Assembly (NCBI RefSeq): GCF_000611645.1
Contig: NW_014012851.1
Location: forward strand, 1-19,740
Length of the DNA stretch: 19,740 nucleotides
Reading direction: 5' to 3'
DNA from: Monoraphidium neglectum
Lineage: Eukaryota > Chlorophyta > Chlorophyceae > Sphaeropleales > Selenastraceae
Shown here: positions 1 to 7,007 of the stretch, piece after piece
How the letters are laid out: each line of letters opens with the position of its first letter
Position numbering within the stretch: the first letter of the stretch is position 1
Notes under the pieces: generated by a model
Databases searched by the model: none
Told to the model about the DNA's origin: nothing
What the model saw: only the letters and a program-made list of their open reading frames with translations
Position numbers and translations under genes: made by a program

Positions 1-53
1 GGGGGGTGGCTCGCGGGGGCATAAAGGATGTTGGAACACAGTAAAGCACAGCC

Positions 54-89
54 ATGCAGACCATGCAGACCATGCAGACCACACAGACC
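54..89 (+). repeat. 9-bp tandem repeat at the start of the first gene
   Basis: ATGCAGACC occurs three times in a row (54-80), followed by the degenerate copy ACACAGACC (81-89). It creates three in-frame ATG codons and makes the true start ambiguous. Confidence 0.9.
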
Positions 90-461
90 GCAGCGAAAAG
101 CAAGTACGAGCGCGGACGCGACACCATCTTTGGGCGGGGATTGCAGGCAGCCACGGCAGACCGTGACGCGGTGATTGAGTCAGAGGCAGAGGCAGACAGC
201 AGCGCAGCGGCTCGCATCGCAAAGCTTCAGGCAGACGGGGAGGCGCTGGCCGTCGTGTTTAAGCTTTTTCCAGCAGAGGCGCGTGTGAAAATCTGCAGGC
301 AGGCCATGGCAGAATCAAAGGCAACTTTTGAGGAGTTTGTGGGCCCCTTGCTGACTGAAGAGGCCCCAGCAGAGATGCTCGAGGTGTTCAGTGCGTTGTG
401 CCAGCAGTTTGTACGGGACGCGAGAGCGGAGGTGGGGCAGGGCGATGCGGCAGGCACATAG
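54..461 (+). CDS. Hypothetical protein, 135 aa, leftmost plus-strand gene
   Basis: I do not recognise this protein. It opens with three repeats of Met-Gln-Thr encoded by a 9-bp tandem repeat, so translation could begin at 54, 63 or 72; the first ATG is used here. The rest is Ala/Glu-rich and probably mostly helical (about residues 38-135), with a short basic patch at residues 15-28. There are no cysteine clusters, membrane segments or signal peptide. AAAGCA lies 6 nt upstream of the start (43-48), as it does before several capsid-cluster genes, and CATAAAG lies at 20-26. It is the first of three plus-strand genes pointing towards the integrase, which supports membership of the viral element. 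Function unknown. Confidence 0.6.
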   Translation: MQTMQTMQTTQTAAKSKYERGRDTIFGRGLQAATADRDAVIESEAEADSSAAARIAKLQADGEALAVVFKLFPAEARVKICRQAMAESKATFEEFVGPLLTEEAPAEMLEVFSALCQQFVRDARAEVGQGDAAGT

Positions 462-490
462 GCAAAAAAAACTTGTGGTTAGGGTAACAG

Positions 491-805
491 ATGCTGGCCG
501 TAATCGAATACCCGTTCCGCACCAGCGCGGCAGCCCGCGGGCACATGGCTGCTTACTACGCGCGGCAGCGAGAGGACCCTGAATATGTGGCCCAGAACCG
601 CGAGCGCGCACGGCGCTGGAAAGAGCAGAACCGCGAGCGCGCGCGCGAAAGCAACCGGCTGCGCATGCGCCGCCTGCGGCTGGAGCAGCGGCTGGCAGCG
701 GGCGACGAGTGCACGGCCCCAGGGCCCGAGCTGCTGCCGCCGCGCCAGCGCAGCTCCAAGTACGTCAAGCTGGTGGCGCCGCCAGAGCCAGAGGAGGGGG
801 CATAA
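491..805 (+). CDS. Small basic Arg-rich protein, 104 aa
   Basis: A short, strongly basic protein. Residues about 24-65 are packed with Arg, Glu and Asn in a pattern suggesting one long charged helix (two NRERAR segments, at about 36 and 47), followed by a Pro-rich linker and an acidic tail. The segment from residue 47 loosely resembles the basic region of bZIP DNA-binding proteins, but it does not fit the bZIP signature exactly and no leucine zipper follows. ATG 491 is used; a second in-frame ATG at 545 (Met19) lies just before the charged region. It sits 29 bp after the previous gene and 43 bp before the next. A nucleic-acid-binding role is inference from composition only. Confidence 0.6.
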   Translation: MLAVIEYPFRTSAAARGHMAAYYARQREDPEYVAQNRERARRWKEQNRERARESNRLRMRRLRLEQRLAAGDECTAPGPELLPPRQRSSKYVKLVAPPEPEEGA

Positions 806-848
806 AGCGCGTTCGAGTACCCACAGAATAAACCGGCCCACAGAGAAA

Positions 849-1406
849 ATGCCTGATTACGCCAGCTACGCCCGCATCAACGCAAGTGAGGCCGCCGAGG
901 CCCAGGTCAGGGTGGTCGACCAGCCTTACAGAGTCAACGGCTGCGAGCTGCACTTGGTGACCGCGTGGCTGGCGTGTGAGGAGGCCGACACGCGCTTTGC
1001 CTTCGCGATCAAGGGCGCCCGGGCCGGCGCGCGCCAGGCGCCCTGGGGCGCCTTGGGCCTGGTCATCAGCGGCGAGTGGAAGGCCGTGGTGCGGGGCATC
1101 GAGAAACAGGCCGCCATGTTCCTAGCCAGGGAGCATCCAAACACAACTTTCCGCTCGGGCTTCAAGGTCCTGGCGCGCGCCGGCGAGCTGTTTGAGGTGC
1201 AGCACGCCGCTGAGGGCAAGGGGCCCAAGGCGGGCATCAAGGCCGGCGACACGCTGGACGTGACCGTGGCCTGCGACGGCCTGTGGGTGGACCCCGCGCG
1301 TCGGACAGGGCACGTGCGCTGGAAGTTTGTGGCAGCGAGCGTGACCGGCAGCCGGGCGGTTGAGGAGGCCAAGGCTTTCGGCGCCTTTGCGTTCCTTGAC
1401 GACTGA
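849..1406 (+). CDS. Hypothetical protein, 185 aa, possibly nucleic-acid binding
   Basis: The reading frame is open back to 585, but the upstream part overlaps the previous gene in another frame. ATG 849 has A at -3 and follows that gene's stop, so it is chosen. The protein is moderately rich in hydrophobic/polar alternation, suggesting beta strands (about residues 16-35, 60-80 and 105-165), with a Gly/Lys-rich turn near residue 120. Length and composition would suit an OB-fold single-stranded-DNA-binding protein, useful to a protein-primed replicon, but no diagnostic motif is visible and this is a guess. It ends 2 bp before the integrase stop on the opposite strand, marking the convergence point of the two viral transcription blocks. 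Confidence 0.65.
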   Translation: MPDYASYARINASEAAEAQVRVVDQPYRVNGCELHLVTAWLACEEADTRFAFAIKGARAGARQAPWGALGLVISGEWKAVVRGIEKQAAMFLAREHPNTTFRSGFKVLARAGELFEVQHAAEGKGPKAGIKAGDTLDVTVACDGLWVDPARRTGHVRWKFVAASVTGSRAVEEAKAFGAFAFLDD

Positions 1407-1408
1407 GC

Positions 1409-2890
1409 TCACACAAACACGTACTCGGCCAGCACCTTGTCCGTGATGGAGGCCGGCAGCTTGACCTGCTGTTGCCGCTGCAGCTCGCCGGTCGAGCGGT
1501 ACAGCAGGGCGTCTGCGTGCGTGCCGCTGCTGATCTTGGTGTCTTCTTCAGAAAGCACGAGGGGGCCGCCCAAGGGCGGGCCGTCGGCCTGTCCCTGGCC
1601 CCGCAGCAGCCGGAGGAAGACGGCGCCCCGCGCTTTCCTGGCGACCCAGCCGGCCGTCACGTAGCCGGTCTTGCCGCTGCGCCTGGGCTGTTTGACCGAC
1701 AGGCGCTCGGGCCCCTCGGGCTCGCCCTCGGCATCCAGCACCACAAACTCGCCCGCCTTCAGGTCCAGCTCCTGCAGCGTGCGCCTCTCCTTGCGCTCGC
1801 GGGTCTGGCGGGGCGCCGCCCTGCCCTGCAGCGCCGGCTCGTCCACAGCGATGCCCTCTTTGCGGCTGGTGATCTTTTTGCGGGCCTTCTCTTGCTTGGC
1901 GGGTGTCTTGTCCACTGACAGGTCCTGGGCCCCCTCCCCTGCTGGCTGCAGCTCGTTGGGCTTGAAGCGCCGCGTCAGCCCTTCCACCAAGTACTTGTAG
2001 CCGTCTCGGTCCTTGACCGCGTACACCTTGAGGCTCCACCTGGGCTTGGTGCCCTTGGTGAAGGTGCTGGCGTTCTCCAGGATGCGCACACGCGCGCCGG
2101 GGGCGTACTTCTGCTGGGCGTCGTCGATCGCCTCGTTCAGCTTGACCTCCCTCGAGTAGCGCTCCAGCTGTTCGCTCTCGGGCGCCGCCCAGGCCTGGTT
2201 GGGGGTGACGCCCAGGGTGCGGTGCACCGTGTCGTTGTAATCGACGACGATGTCAGGGATGAACTTGAGCCAGTCGCCCTCCACACCAGCCTCCACGTAG
2301 CGCATCTCCAGCTGCCGCTTCAGGGTGCCCACCAGCCTGTCAAGGATGCCGAGGCGGTCTGAATCGTGGGAGATGTGATCGTCCTTGGCAATGTCGGTGT
2401 ACACCGCGATGCCCAGCGCCTCGTTGAAGGCCGCAAACTGCTTGGCCGCAAACTCATCGTCGGCCATCACCATCTTGACGCGCGTCTGCAGGGCCTTGAC
2501 GCTGCTCACGCCGACCGCCCTCAAGAACGCCTCGTACTGGCCGAGGATGTCGGCCATGGTCCTGGCTTTCAGGGGGTACAGCCAGGCCTTGCGGCTCAGG
2601 ATGTCGACCGCCAGCAGCGCCTGGGCGCAGCCCTTGTTGCCCCTGCGTTTGGCGAAGCCAAAGTGCACCACGTCCAGCTGGAAGCTGCGGGGCTGCGCCG
2701 TGATCTTGTAGTTCAGCTCCGCGGGGCGCTTGTCCACGCCCTTGAAAACCTGCCTCAGGTCAGACTGGGCAAAGTATTCATCCAGCACCTTGCCTGGGAT
2801 GCCCTGCCCCCTCAGCTCCTGCTGCAGTTTGGTCTTTCCGAGGTACTTGAGGCGTGGGGCCTTCTCCAGCAAGCCCTGCAGCTTCTCCAT
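1409..2890 (-). CDS. Retrovirus-like (rve) integrase of Polinton type, 493 aa
   Basis: Catalyses insertion of the element's DNA into host chromosomes. The catalytic core spans about residues 67-235: FQLDVV gives the first Asp (D73), VMADDEF the second (D144 or D145), and LGILDRLVGTLK supplies the third acidic position (D184), 38-39 residues later. Most rve integrases have Glu at the third position. An SH3-like segment follows (about 262-312, with PGARVRI and WSLKVY), typical of Polinton and chromovirus integrases. Residues 318-493 form a basic, low-complexity and then beta-like extension with no recognisable chromodomain. An N-terminal helical region (1-60) replaces the usual HHCC zinc finger. 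ATG 2890 lies 6 bp after the upstream gene's stop, implying tight co-transcription. Confidence 0.92.
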   Translation of the reverse strand: MEKLQGLLEKAPRLKYLGKTKLQQELRGQGIPGKVLDEYFAQSDLRQVFKGVDKRPAELNYKITAQPRSFQLDVVHFGFAKRRGNKGCAQALLAVDILSRKAWLYPLKARTMADILGQYEAFLRAVGVSSVKALQTRVKMVMADDEFAAKQFAAFNEALGIAVYTDIAKDDHISHDSDRLGILDRLVGTLKRQLEMRYVEAGVEGDWLKFIPDIVVDYNDTVHRTLGVTPNQAWAAPESEQLERYSREVKLNEAIDDAQQKYAPGARVRILENASTFTKGTKPRWSLKVYAVKDRDGYKYLVEGLTRRFKPNELQPAGEGAQDLSVDKTPAKQEKARKKITSRKEGIAVDEPALQGRAAPRQTRERKERRTLQELDLKAGEFVVLDAEGEPEGPERLSVKQPRRSGKTGYVTAGWVARKARGAVFLRLLRGQGQADGPPLGGPLVLSEEDTKISSGTHADALLYRSTGELQRQQQVKLPASITDKVLAEYVFV

Positions 2891-2896
2891 TTACCC

Positions 2897-3751
2897 CTAG
2901 TGCAGATACTTGCTGACAAAGGCCAGCCTGGCCAGCTCCGTGAGGCGGTCGAGGCGCGACGCCACGTGGCGCAGCACGACGTCGCGGGGGCTGGCGCTGG
3001 ACAGCGTGTCGACGCGCAGCACCAGCGTGTTGTCCGGCATGTCGTCCAGGGGCGCCAGGACGGCGTGCGTGATGTGCACGTCCAGCTGGTTGAGAGAGCG
3101 CTCTGCAATCTCGACGGCAAACTGGGAGTCGGAGAGGGGGATGTATGTGTAGAAGTCGAAGGGGGTCTGCTGGATGGGGATGGTGGCCAGCACGCGTGTG
3201 GGCTGCACGCGCCCCGCCTGCGCCACGCAGTTCTGCGCCGACAGGGACGTGATGCCGTCCACCGTAATCGCCAGCGAGCTGACCGGCGCCAGGTCCACCA
3301 GCGTGCTGGACCCAAACGCCTCCCCCTCTGGAGCGTCGCCGGGGGCGAAGCCCAGGATCTGCCAGCTGTTGTTGTCGAACGCCAGCGAGTGGTCGGTGTC
3401 AAAGAGGAAGGAAAACCCGTCTCTGTATCCCTCGTACCGCATGCTGACCCCTGGGTACTGCCGCATGGTCTCCTTGCACAGCTCCCTGTAGGTGTAGTTG
3501 CCGGGCCCCAGGGTGACGTTGTGGGCCGCGCCGGTGGCGACGTCAGTGAATGTGAAGCTGTTGTTGCGGACCGTGACCTTGGGAAAGCTGTAGAAGCAGC
3601 CAAACTGCTGCAGGTGCACGCGCAGCCGCTCGTGGGGCTGGCAGCGGATCAGGGCGGGGGGCAGCACGACGCTCCAGCGGTCCGGCGTGCCCCCTGGGCG
3701 CCGCTGGCGCGAGTCCAAGAACAGCGTCTGGCTGCGCACGGGCCGCTCCAT
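2897..3751 (-). CDS. Putative virion structural (minor capsid-like) protein, 284 aa
   Basis: Beta-rich protein without signal peptide or membrane segment. It begins with a FLDSRQR segment (residues 11-17) and a GGT turn (20-22), then a long run of alternating hydrophobic residues, NN turns, a segment around LGPGNYTYREL (about 81-91) and LGF near 143. This LDSR...GNY...LGF layout is, to my knowledge, seen in uncharacterised virion proteins of polinton-like viruses and some large DNA viruses; I could not check this by search. Its neighbour at 3774-4331 shares the N-terminal motif. Penton-like or minor capsid function is inference from beta content and gene position. ATG 3751 is preceded by A-rich sequence, and the gene sits 6 bp before the integrase and 22 bp after its partner. 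Confidence 0.6.
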   Translation of the reverse strand: MERPVRSQTLFLDSRQRRPGGTPDRWSVVLPPALIRCQPHERLRVHLQQFGCFYSFPKVTVRNNSFTFTDVATGAAHNVTLGPGNYTYRELCKETMRQYPGVSMRYEGYRDGFSFLFDTDHSLAFDNNSWQILGFAPGDAPEGEAFGSSTLVDLAPVSSLAITVDGITSLSAQNCVAQAGRVQPTRVLATIPIQQTPFDFYTYIPLSDSQFAVEIAERSLNQLDVHITHAVLAPLDDMPDNTLVLRVDTLSSASPRDVVLRHVASRLDRLTELARLAFVSKYLH

Positions 3752-3773
3752 TTCTTGCTACACTTGGCGCCGG

Positions 3774-4331
3774 TCAGTTTCCCGCGGCCGCGTACACCAC
3801 CAGCGTCAGGGCCCACTGGCAGTTGCCGTCCAGCCCGGCCGCCAGGGCGCCGTCTATGGTGCGCAGCTGCAGGTTCAGCGTGCCGTGCTGCCAGCTGGGC
3901 ACGCTCAGCACGGGCGCCGTGTGGTTGGCCTCGCCGGACAGCTGGTAGCCCTTGACCTGCGCCAGCGTGCCCGCCGGCCGGCGGCCGTGGCGCGAATCGA
4001 ACACGTTGGTCGCCAGCTGGTCCGAGGAGAGGATCAGGGTTTTGTGCTCCAAGCCGGTGGGGTCGCTCAGGCTGCCGTCGGCCTCGGTGACGTATGCAGG
4101 ATCCAGGTTGAACGCGCGCACGTTGACCATCCACACCGCATCGGCCGTGCACTCGATGGGATAGTTCATCACAAACAGGGCGTCGCTCTCTGTGCCGCCC
4201 ACGCGGTCCACGCTCCTCAGGGTCAGCTCATACACCTGGGGCCGCGCCTTCTTGGTCCTGGCTGGGCGATGGGGGGCGGCTGCCTGCTGCTCCGCCATCG
4301 TGCTGACCGTCTCCGTGGCCAGCGACGACAT
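3774..4331 (-). CDS. Putative virion protein with shared N-terminal motif, 185 aa
   Basis: Residues 1-31 are disordered and end in a basic patch (RPARTKKAR, 22-30). The rest is probably all-beta. Residues 33-78 match the start of the 284-aa neighbour in spacing: L-x-S-x2-R, then GGT, then a Val-rich strand, Pro and a further strand. This suggests two diverged members of one fold placed side by side. Starts are possible at 4331 or at the internal ATG 4298; the first overlaps the end of the upstream gene by about 100 bp, the second by about 70 bp. No enzymatic motif is visible. A structural role in the particle is inferred from this resemblance and from location. Confidence 0.6.
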   Translation of the reverse strand: MSSLATETVSTMAEQQAAAPHRPARTKKARPQVYELTLRSVDRVGGTESDALFVMNYPIECTADAVWMVNVRAFNLDPAYVTEADGSLSDPTGLEHKTLILSSDQLATNVFDSRHGRRPAGTLAQVKGYQLSGEANHTAPVLSVPSWQHGTLNLQLRTIDGALAAGLDGNCQWALTLVVYAAAGN

Positions 4332-4605
4332 TCTCAGGTGGTTTGAACTTAGCTGCGATAATTGCCTCCCACTCCTGCGTGCCCTGGCGCAGCACTTGCA
4401 TGTCGGTCACCTCCACGCAGCCGTCGGGCCCCAGCTGATGCCGCAGCGGCTCAAGCACGCGTTTGTCCAGCCGCCGGGCGGCCCTTGCAAAGCCGCGCGG
4501 GTCGCTGCAGTAAACGGCCGCGATCTGCTTGGCCAGAGCGGGGGGCACGCTGGGGTAATCGCGGACGATCGCGGAGGCGCAGACGGCTTGCTCGGCGTCT
4601 GTCAT
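4228..4605 (-). CDS. Small hypothetical protein, 125 aa, overlapping the next gene
   Basis: Open from ATG 4605 (a TTG lies directly before it). Residues 1-60 look like a compact helical domain with two cysteines (9 and 33); residues 90-125 are Gly/Ser/Pro-rich and disordered. That disordered tail is encoded in the stretch that overlaps the N-terminus of the 185-aa virion protein in another frame. The upstream 207-bp spacer carries CRE-like and GGTGAC elements, which supports this being the first gene of a transcription unit. No family recognised. The overlap length lowers confidence, although the ordered N-terminal half does not overlap any gene. Confidence 0.5.
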   Translation of the reverse strand: MTDAEQAVCASAIVRDYPSVPPALAKQIAAVYCSDPRGFARAARRLDKRVLEPLRHQLGPDGCVEVTDMQVLRQGTQEWEAIIAAKFKPPENVVAGHGDGQHDGGAAGSRPPSPSQDQEGAAPGV

Positions 4606-4684
4606 CAACAGCAGGGTCTGAAATGGGGGCCGACAAAAAACAGGGGGCAGTGCAAGGCGCGCTTGGGTGTAACTAGTGTCATCT

Positions 4685-4716
4685 GTGACGTCAACGGGTT
4701 ACGCCAATTACGTCAC
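4685..4716. promoter_or_regulatory. CRE-like inverted repeat in intergenic spacer
   Basis: GTGACGT (4685-4691) and its exact reverse complement ACGTCAC (4710-4716) are separated by 18 bp, and the left arm lies in a full TGACGTCA palindrome (4686-4693). The element is 80-111 bp upstream of the 4605 start. TGACGTCA is the classic target of bZIP factors of the CREB/ATF type. The same octamer occurs 96-103 bp upstream of the gene starting at 9433. Promoter function is inferred. Confidence 0.45.
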
Positions 4717-4732
4717 CTTAGTCATTGGCACG

Positions 4733-4780
4733 GGTGACACCGGTGACACGGGTGACATTTACTCGGTTCACGGGTGACGG
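4733..4780. repeat. GGTGAC direct-repeat cluster
   Basis: GGTGACAC, GGTGACAC and GGTGACAT begin at 4733, 4742 and 4751, an exact 9-bp period, and GGTGACGG begins at 4773. The cluster lies between the ATPase stop and the CRE-like inverted repeat. It could be a factor-binding array for the 4605 promoter or part of the ATPase 3' region. Confidence 0.6.
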
Positions 4781-4812
4781 CTGGTAAGCATGCCTTATCA
4801 GGAGGGGTCCTG

Positions 4813-5721
4813 TCAGCCGTCGGGCACGATGTAGGCGTCCCAGCCGCTGCGGTATCGCTTCGAGGGGTCCGAGGTTGTGAGGTCAACATACAGGAACCCG
4901 TGCTGGGGCTCGGTGGCGACCGCGTACGCCTCCTCAAAGGCCCCCTCCCTTTCCCTGCCCGTCGCCAGCTCCTCGACCATCTTCTCCACCATCTTGGCCT
5001 GGGGCGTCTTCCACACGAGCGCGCCCGTGCAGTTCTCGCGGATGGCGCGGGGCACGCTGCCGCTGGCGCACCAGCTCTGCACGCACAGCCACACGGTGAC
5101 GCCCAGGCCGTCGCCCACGTGGCGATGGCGGATGCACAGGTTGGTCAGCTTGCTCTTGCTGCCGCTGCTGCTCATCAGGCGCGTGCCCTGGCAGTCGTCA
5201 AACACCACGTGCAAGACACAGGGCGTGTCCTTGCTGTACCTGTACTTGGGTGGCTCCTCAGACTCCAGCAGGCCCAGCCGTTCGGCACGCATCAACAGCG
5301 CGGGCGGCAAGCTGGCCGCCTCGCCGCCCCGACGCATGGCGCGCTGCAGCTGCGCCCACACCTCCTTCTCCTCCTGGTACCTCTGCCACTCGCGCGCCTC
5401 CTCGTCCACCGCCGCCAGCACCGCGTCAATGGCGCCGTTGTCGGGCGAGTCGTGCTTGTCTGCATCTTTGACCCCCAGCTCATCCAGGTAGGCCTTGTTG
5501 GACTGGCAGGTGGGACTGAGCCAGAACACGCGGTCGCAGCAGCGGGCGCGCTTCATCTGGCGTAGCATGCTGGTGATCGCCACGCCCTTGCCCGCGCCCC
5601 TGTGGCCCGCCAAGATGAACAACCCGTGCAGCTTGGGCATGTCAGGGGGCGTCGGCACTGCGAACGCAGACTTGCCCTTGGGCAGCCAGGTGGGGTACTT
5701 GCCAATCGGCTCGTTTCTCAT
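4813..5721 (-). CDS. FtsK/HerA-type genome-packaging ATPase, 302 aa
   Basis: Motor that drives viral DNA into the preformed capsid. Residues 32-60 hold a P-loop, AGHRGAGKGVA (38-48), with Lys45; the position normally Ser/Thr after Lys is Gly46. The Walker B strand VLHVVFDDC (169-177) supplies D175-D176, and LCVQSW (212-217) carries the conserved Gln of the sensor motif. A charged helical insertion at about 95-165 separates the two. The ending, with YVDLTT and RYRSGWDAY, is consistent with polinton and virophage packaging ATPases, and length is normal for the family. ATG 5721 follows the stop of the upstream gene by 9 bp. No membrane segment, as expected for a virion-assembly enzyme. Confidence 0.93.
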   Translation of the reverse strand: MRNEPIGKYPTWLPKGKSAFAVPTPPDMPKLHGLFILAGHRGAGKGVAITSMLRQMKRARCCDRVFWLSPTCQSNKAYLDELGVKDADKHDSPDNGAIDAVLAAVDEEAREWQRYQEEKEVWAQLQRAMRRGGEAASLPPALLMRAERLGLLESEEPPKYRYSKDTPCVLHVVFDDCQGTRLMSSSGSKSKLTNLCIRHRHVGDGLGVTVWLCVQSWCASGSVPRAIRENCTGALVWKTPQAKMVEKMVEELATGREREGAFEEAYAVATEPQHGFLYVDLTTSDPSKRYRSGWDAYIVPDG

Positions 5722-5730
5722 GTCTGACTC

Positions 5731-6228
5731 TTACCTGTAGCCCTGAATTTGCTGCATCACCATGGACATCAGCTCCTGGTTGACCTGCTGGGTCACGCGG
5801 CCGCGGGCCAGGTTGAGCACATCGGGCGCGCTGCTGCTGCTGCTGGCCTGCTGAAGCGGTGGCTGCTGCTGCGCGAGGTACTTCTGCAGCTTGGCGCGGA
5901 TGTAGGCCTTCACCTCTGGGTCCAGCTTGTGCACCACAGGGGCGGCGGGCGCGGCAGGCGCCGGCGGCGGCGACGGCGGCGTCGGCTCCGGGCGCTTGGG
6001 GGGCTCGGCGCCCAGCTCCTGCAGGCGCTTGACGGCCTGCAGTGCGCGTTTCTCGGCCGCCTGCTTGGCCTTGGCGTCGCGCGCGCCCTTGGCCAGCTCG
6101 CGCCGGCGCTCCAGCAAGCGCGCCGCCTTCTCGCGCGCCATCTCTAGCCGGGCGTCATCGTGATCAGCGCCGGCGTCTGCGGGGTTCGCCGTGTCAACTA
6201 CCTGGGGCTGACCGTCAGAGCTGTCCAT
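5731..6228 (-). CDS. Charged coiled-coil/proline-rich protein, 165 aa
   Basis: Not recognised. Residues 25-72 form a strongly charged Ala/Arg/Lys/Glu helix, likely a coiled coil; 75-98 are a Pro/Ala linker; 100-120 a second helix; 119-135 a Gln/Ser-rich low-complexity stretch; and 140-165 a final Gln/Met-rich helix. The motif AAAGCA lies 1 nt upstream of the ATG (plus-strand TGCTTT at 6230-6235). The gene lies 9 bp before the ATPase and 14 bp after the 113-aa gene, so it is presumably expressed with assembly genes. A scaffold or ATPase-partner role would fit the position, but nothing in the sequence proves it. Confidence 0.65.
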   Translation of the reverse strand: MDSSDGQPQVVDTANPADAGADHDDARLEMAREKAARLLERRRELAKGARDAKAKQAAEKRALQAVKRLQELGAEPPKRPEPTPPSPPPAPAAPAAPVVHKLDPEVKAYIRAKLQKYLAQQQPPLQQASSSSSAPDVLNLARGRVTQQVNQELMSMVMQQIQGYR

Positions 6229-6242
6229 GTGCTTTTGCTAAG

Positions 6243-6584
6243 CTAATGGATCAAAAAAGGCACGGGCCTGTGCTTGAGCACGGCGGCGGCGGGGATCTTC
6301 AGCGAGCCGTTGTTCGGCCAGATGGTGCTGGCGGGGTTGCCCTCCTTGCCTCCAGGCGCCATCCAGCGCCCGTGGGTGACGCCCAGGAAGTTGGCGGGCA
6401 TCGTCCAGCGCGGCCGCGTGTACAGGGCGCAGAACTGCGAGCGGTCGGCGGCGGCGGCCAGGGGCGCCAAATATTCGGTCTTGCTTTTCAGGTCCAGCAT
6501 CGCCTTGTCGGCGCGGGGCAGAGCGGGGTCCACCAGGGGGCCGTGGAGGCTGGGGCGGCGCGGGGCGAAGCCTGCGCTGTTCAT
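6243..6584 (-). CDS. Small capsid-cluster protein, 113 aa
   Basis: The frame is open further upstream to 6821, but that portion overlaps the preceding gene. ATG 6584 is chosen because it lies 11 bp after that gene's stop and has AAAGCA 6 nt upstream. The protein is rich in Pro, Trp and Arg with a short helix at about 25-50 and no cysteine cluster or membrane segment. The compact, Pro-rich layout recalls small virion or cement proteins, but no family is recognised. Position between capsid and packaging genes suggests a particle component. Confidence 0.6.
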   Translation of the reverse strand: MNSAGFAPRRPSLHGPLVDPALPRADKAMLDLKSKTEYLAPLAAAADRSQFCALYTRPRWTMPANFLGVTHGRWMAPGGKEGNPASTIWPNNGSLKIPAAAVLKHRPVPFLIH

Positions 6585-6595
6585 GTTGGCTGCTT

Positions 6596-6994
6596 TCACG
6601 CCAGATTTAGGACGGTGGGCTGCCTGCTGAAGGTGACGCGGGCGACACGCGTCTCGGGCCCAACCACGCGGTACTTGACGCCCGTGCCCCTCGCCCCCAG
6701 GCTGAACTCCTTGGCGTGCACATGGCAGCAGTGCGGGCGCAGGGCCTGGCGCAGCACCGTCAGCGCCCGCTGCTCGTTCAGGGGAGTCTGGGTGTAGTGG
6801 CGCTTGCAGGGCATCCAGCACTCAGCCAGGCCTGCGTCCAGCAGCGCGCCCACGCGCGCGGCCGTGCCTAGGCGCCGCATGTCGTGCCTGGTGAACCAAC
6901 GGGCGTCGGCCAGCGAGGTCAGGCCGAAGGCCTCCAGCAGGCGCTGCAGGTCGTCTCCCGTCATCAGCGCTCGGAACAGTTGGAAGTGCTGCAT
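6596..6994 (-). CDS. Small Cys/His-containing capsid-cluster protein, 132 aa
   Basis: The open frame extends to 7087 within the capsid gene. ATG 6994 is preferred because it follows the capsid stop by 13 bp and is preceded by AAAGCA 3 nt upstream. Residues 1-57 are helical; then C59, C63 and H66, and a cluster H88-C89-C90-H91-x-H93, could together bind a metal. The C-terminal third looks beta-rich, with a GARGTG turn near 100. No family recognised. Its place directly after the major capsid gene suggests a minor capsid or assembly role, which is inference. Confidence 0.6.
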   Translation of the reverse strand: MQHFQLFRALMTGDDLQRLLEAFGLTSLADARWFTRHDMRRLGTAARVGALLDAGLAECWMPCKRHYTQTPLNEQRALTVLRQALRPHCCHVHAKEFSLGARGTGVKYRVVGPETRVARVTFSRQPTVLNLA

Positions 6995-7007
6995 CCTTGC
7001 TTTGAGA

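Noticed and set aside
1..24. 3' end of a plus-strand gene ending at TAA 22-24
   Set aside because: Only seven codons are visible, too little to support a coding call; the shared 12-mer is recorded instead.
585..848. Upstream extension of the 185-aa plus-strand gene
   Set aside because: Overlaps the 104-aa gene; it is Ser/Arg/Trp-rich shadow sequence and ATG 849 has a good context.
2366..3955. Long plus-strand open frame (529 codons)
   Set aside because: Antisense to integrase and virion genes; composition is Val/Arg/Gln/His-rich as expected for a GC-rich shadow frame and no motif is present.
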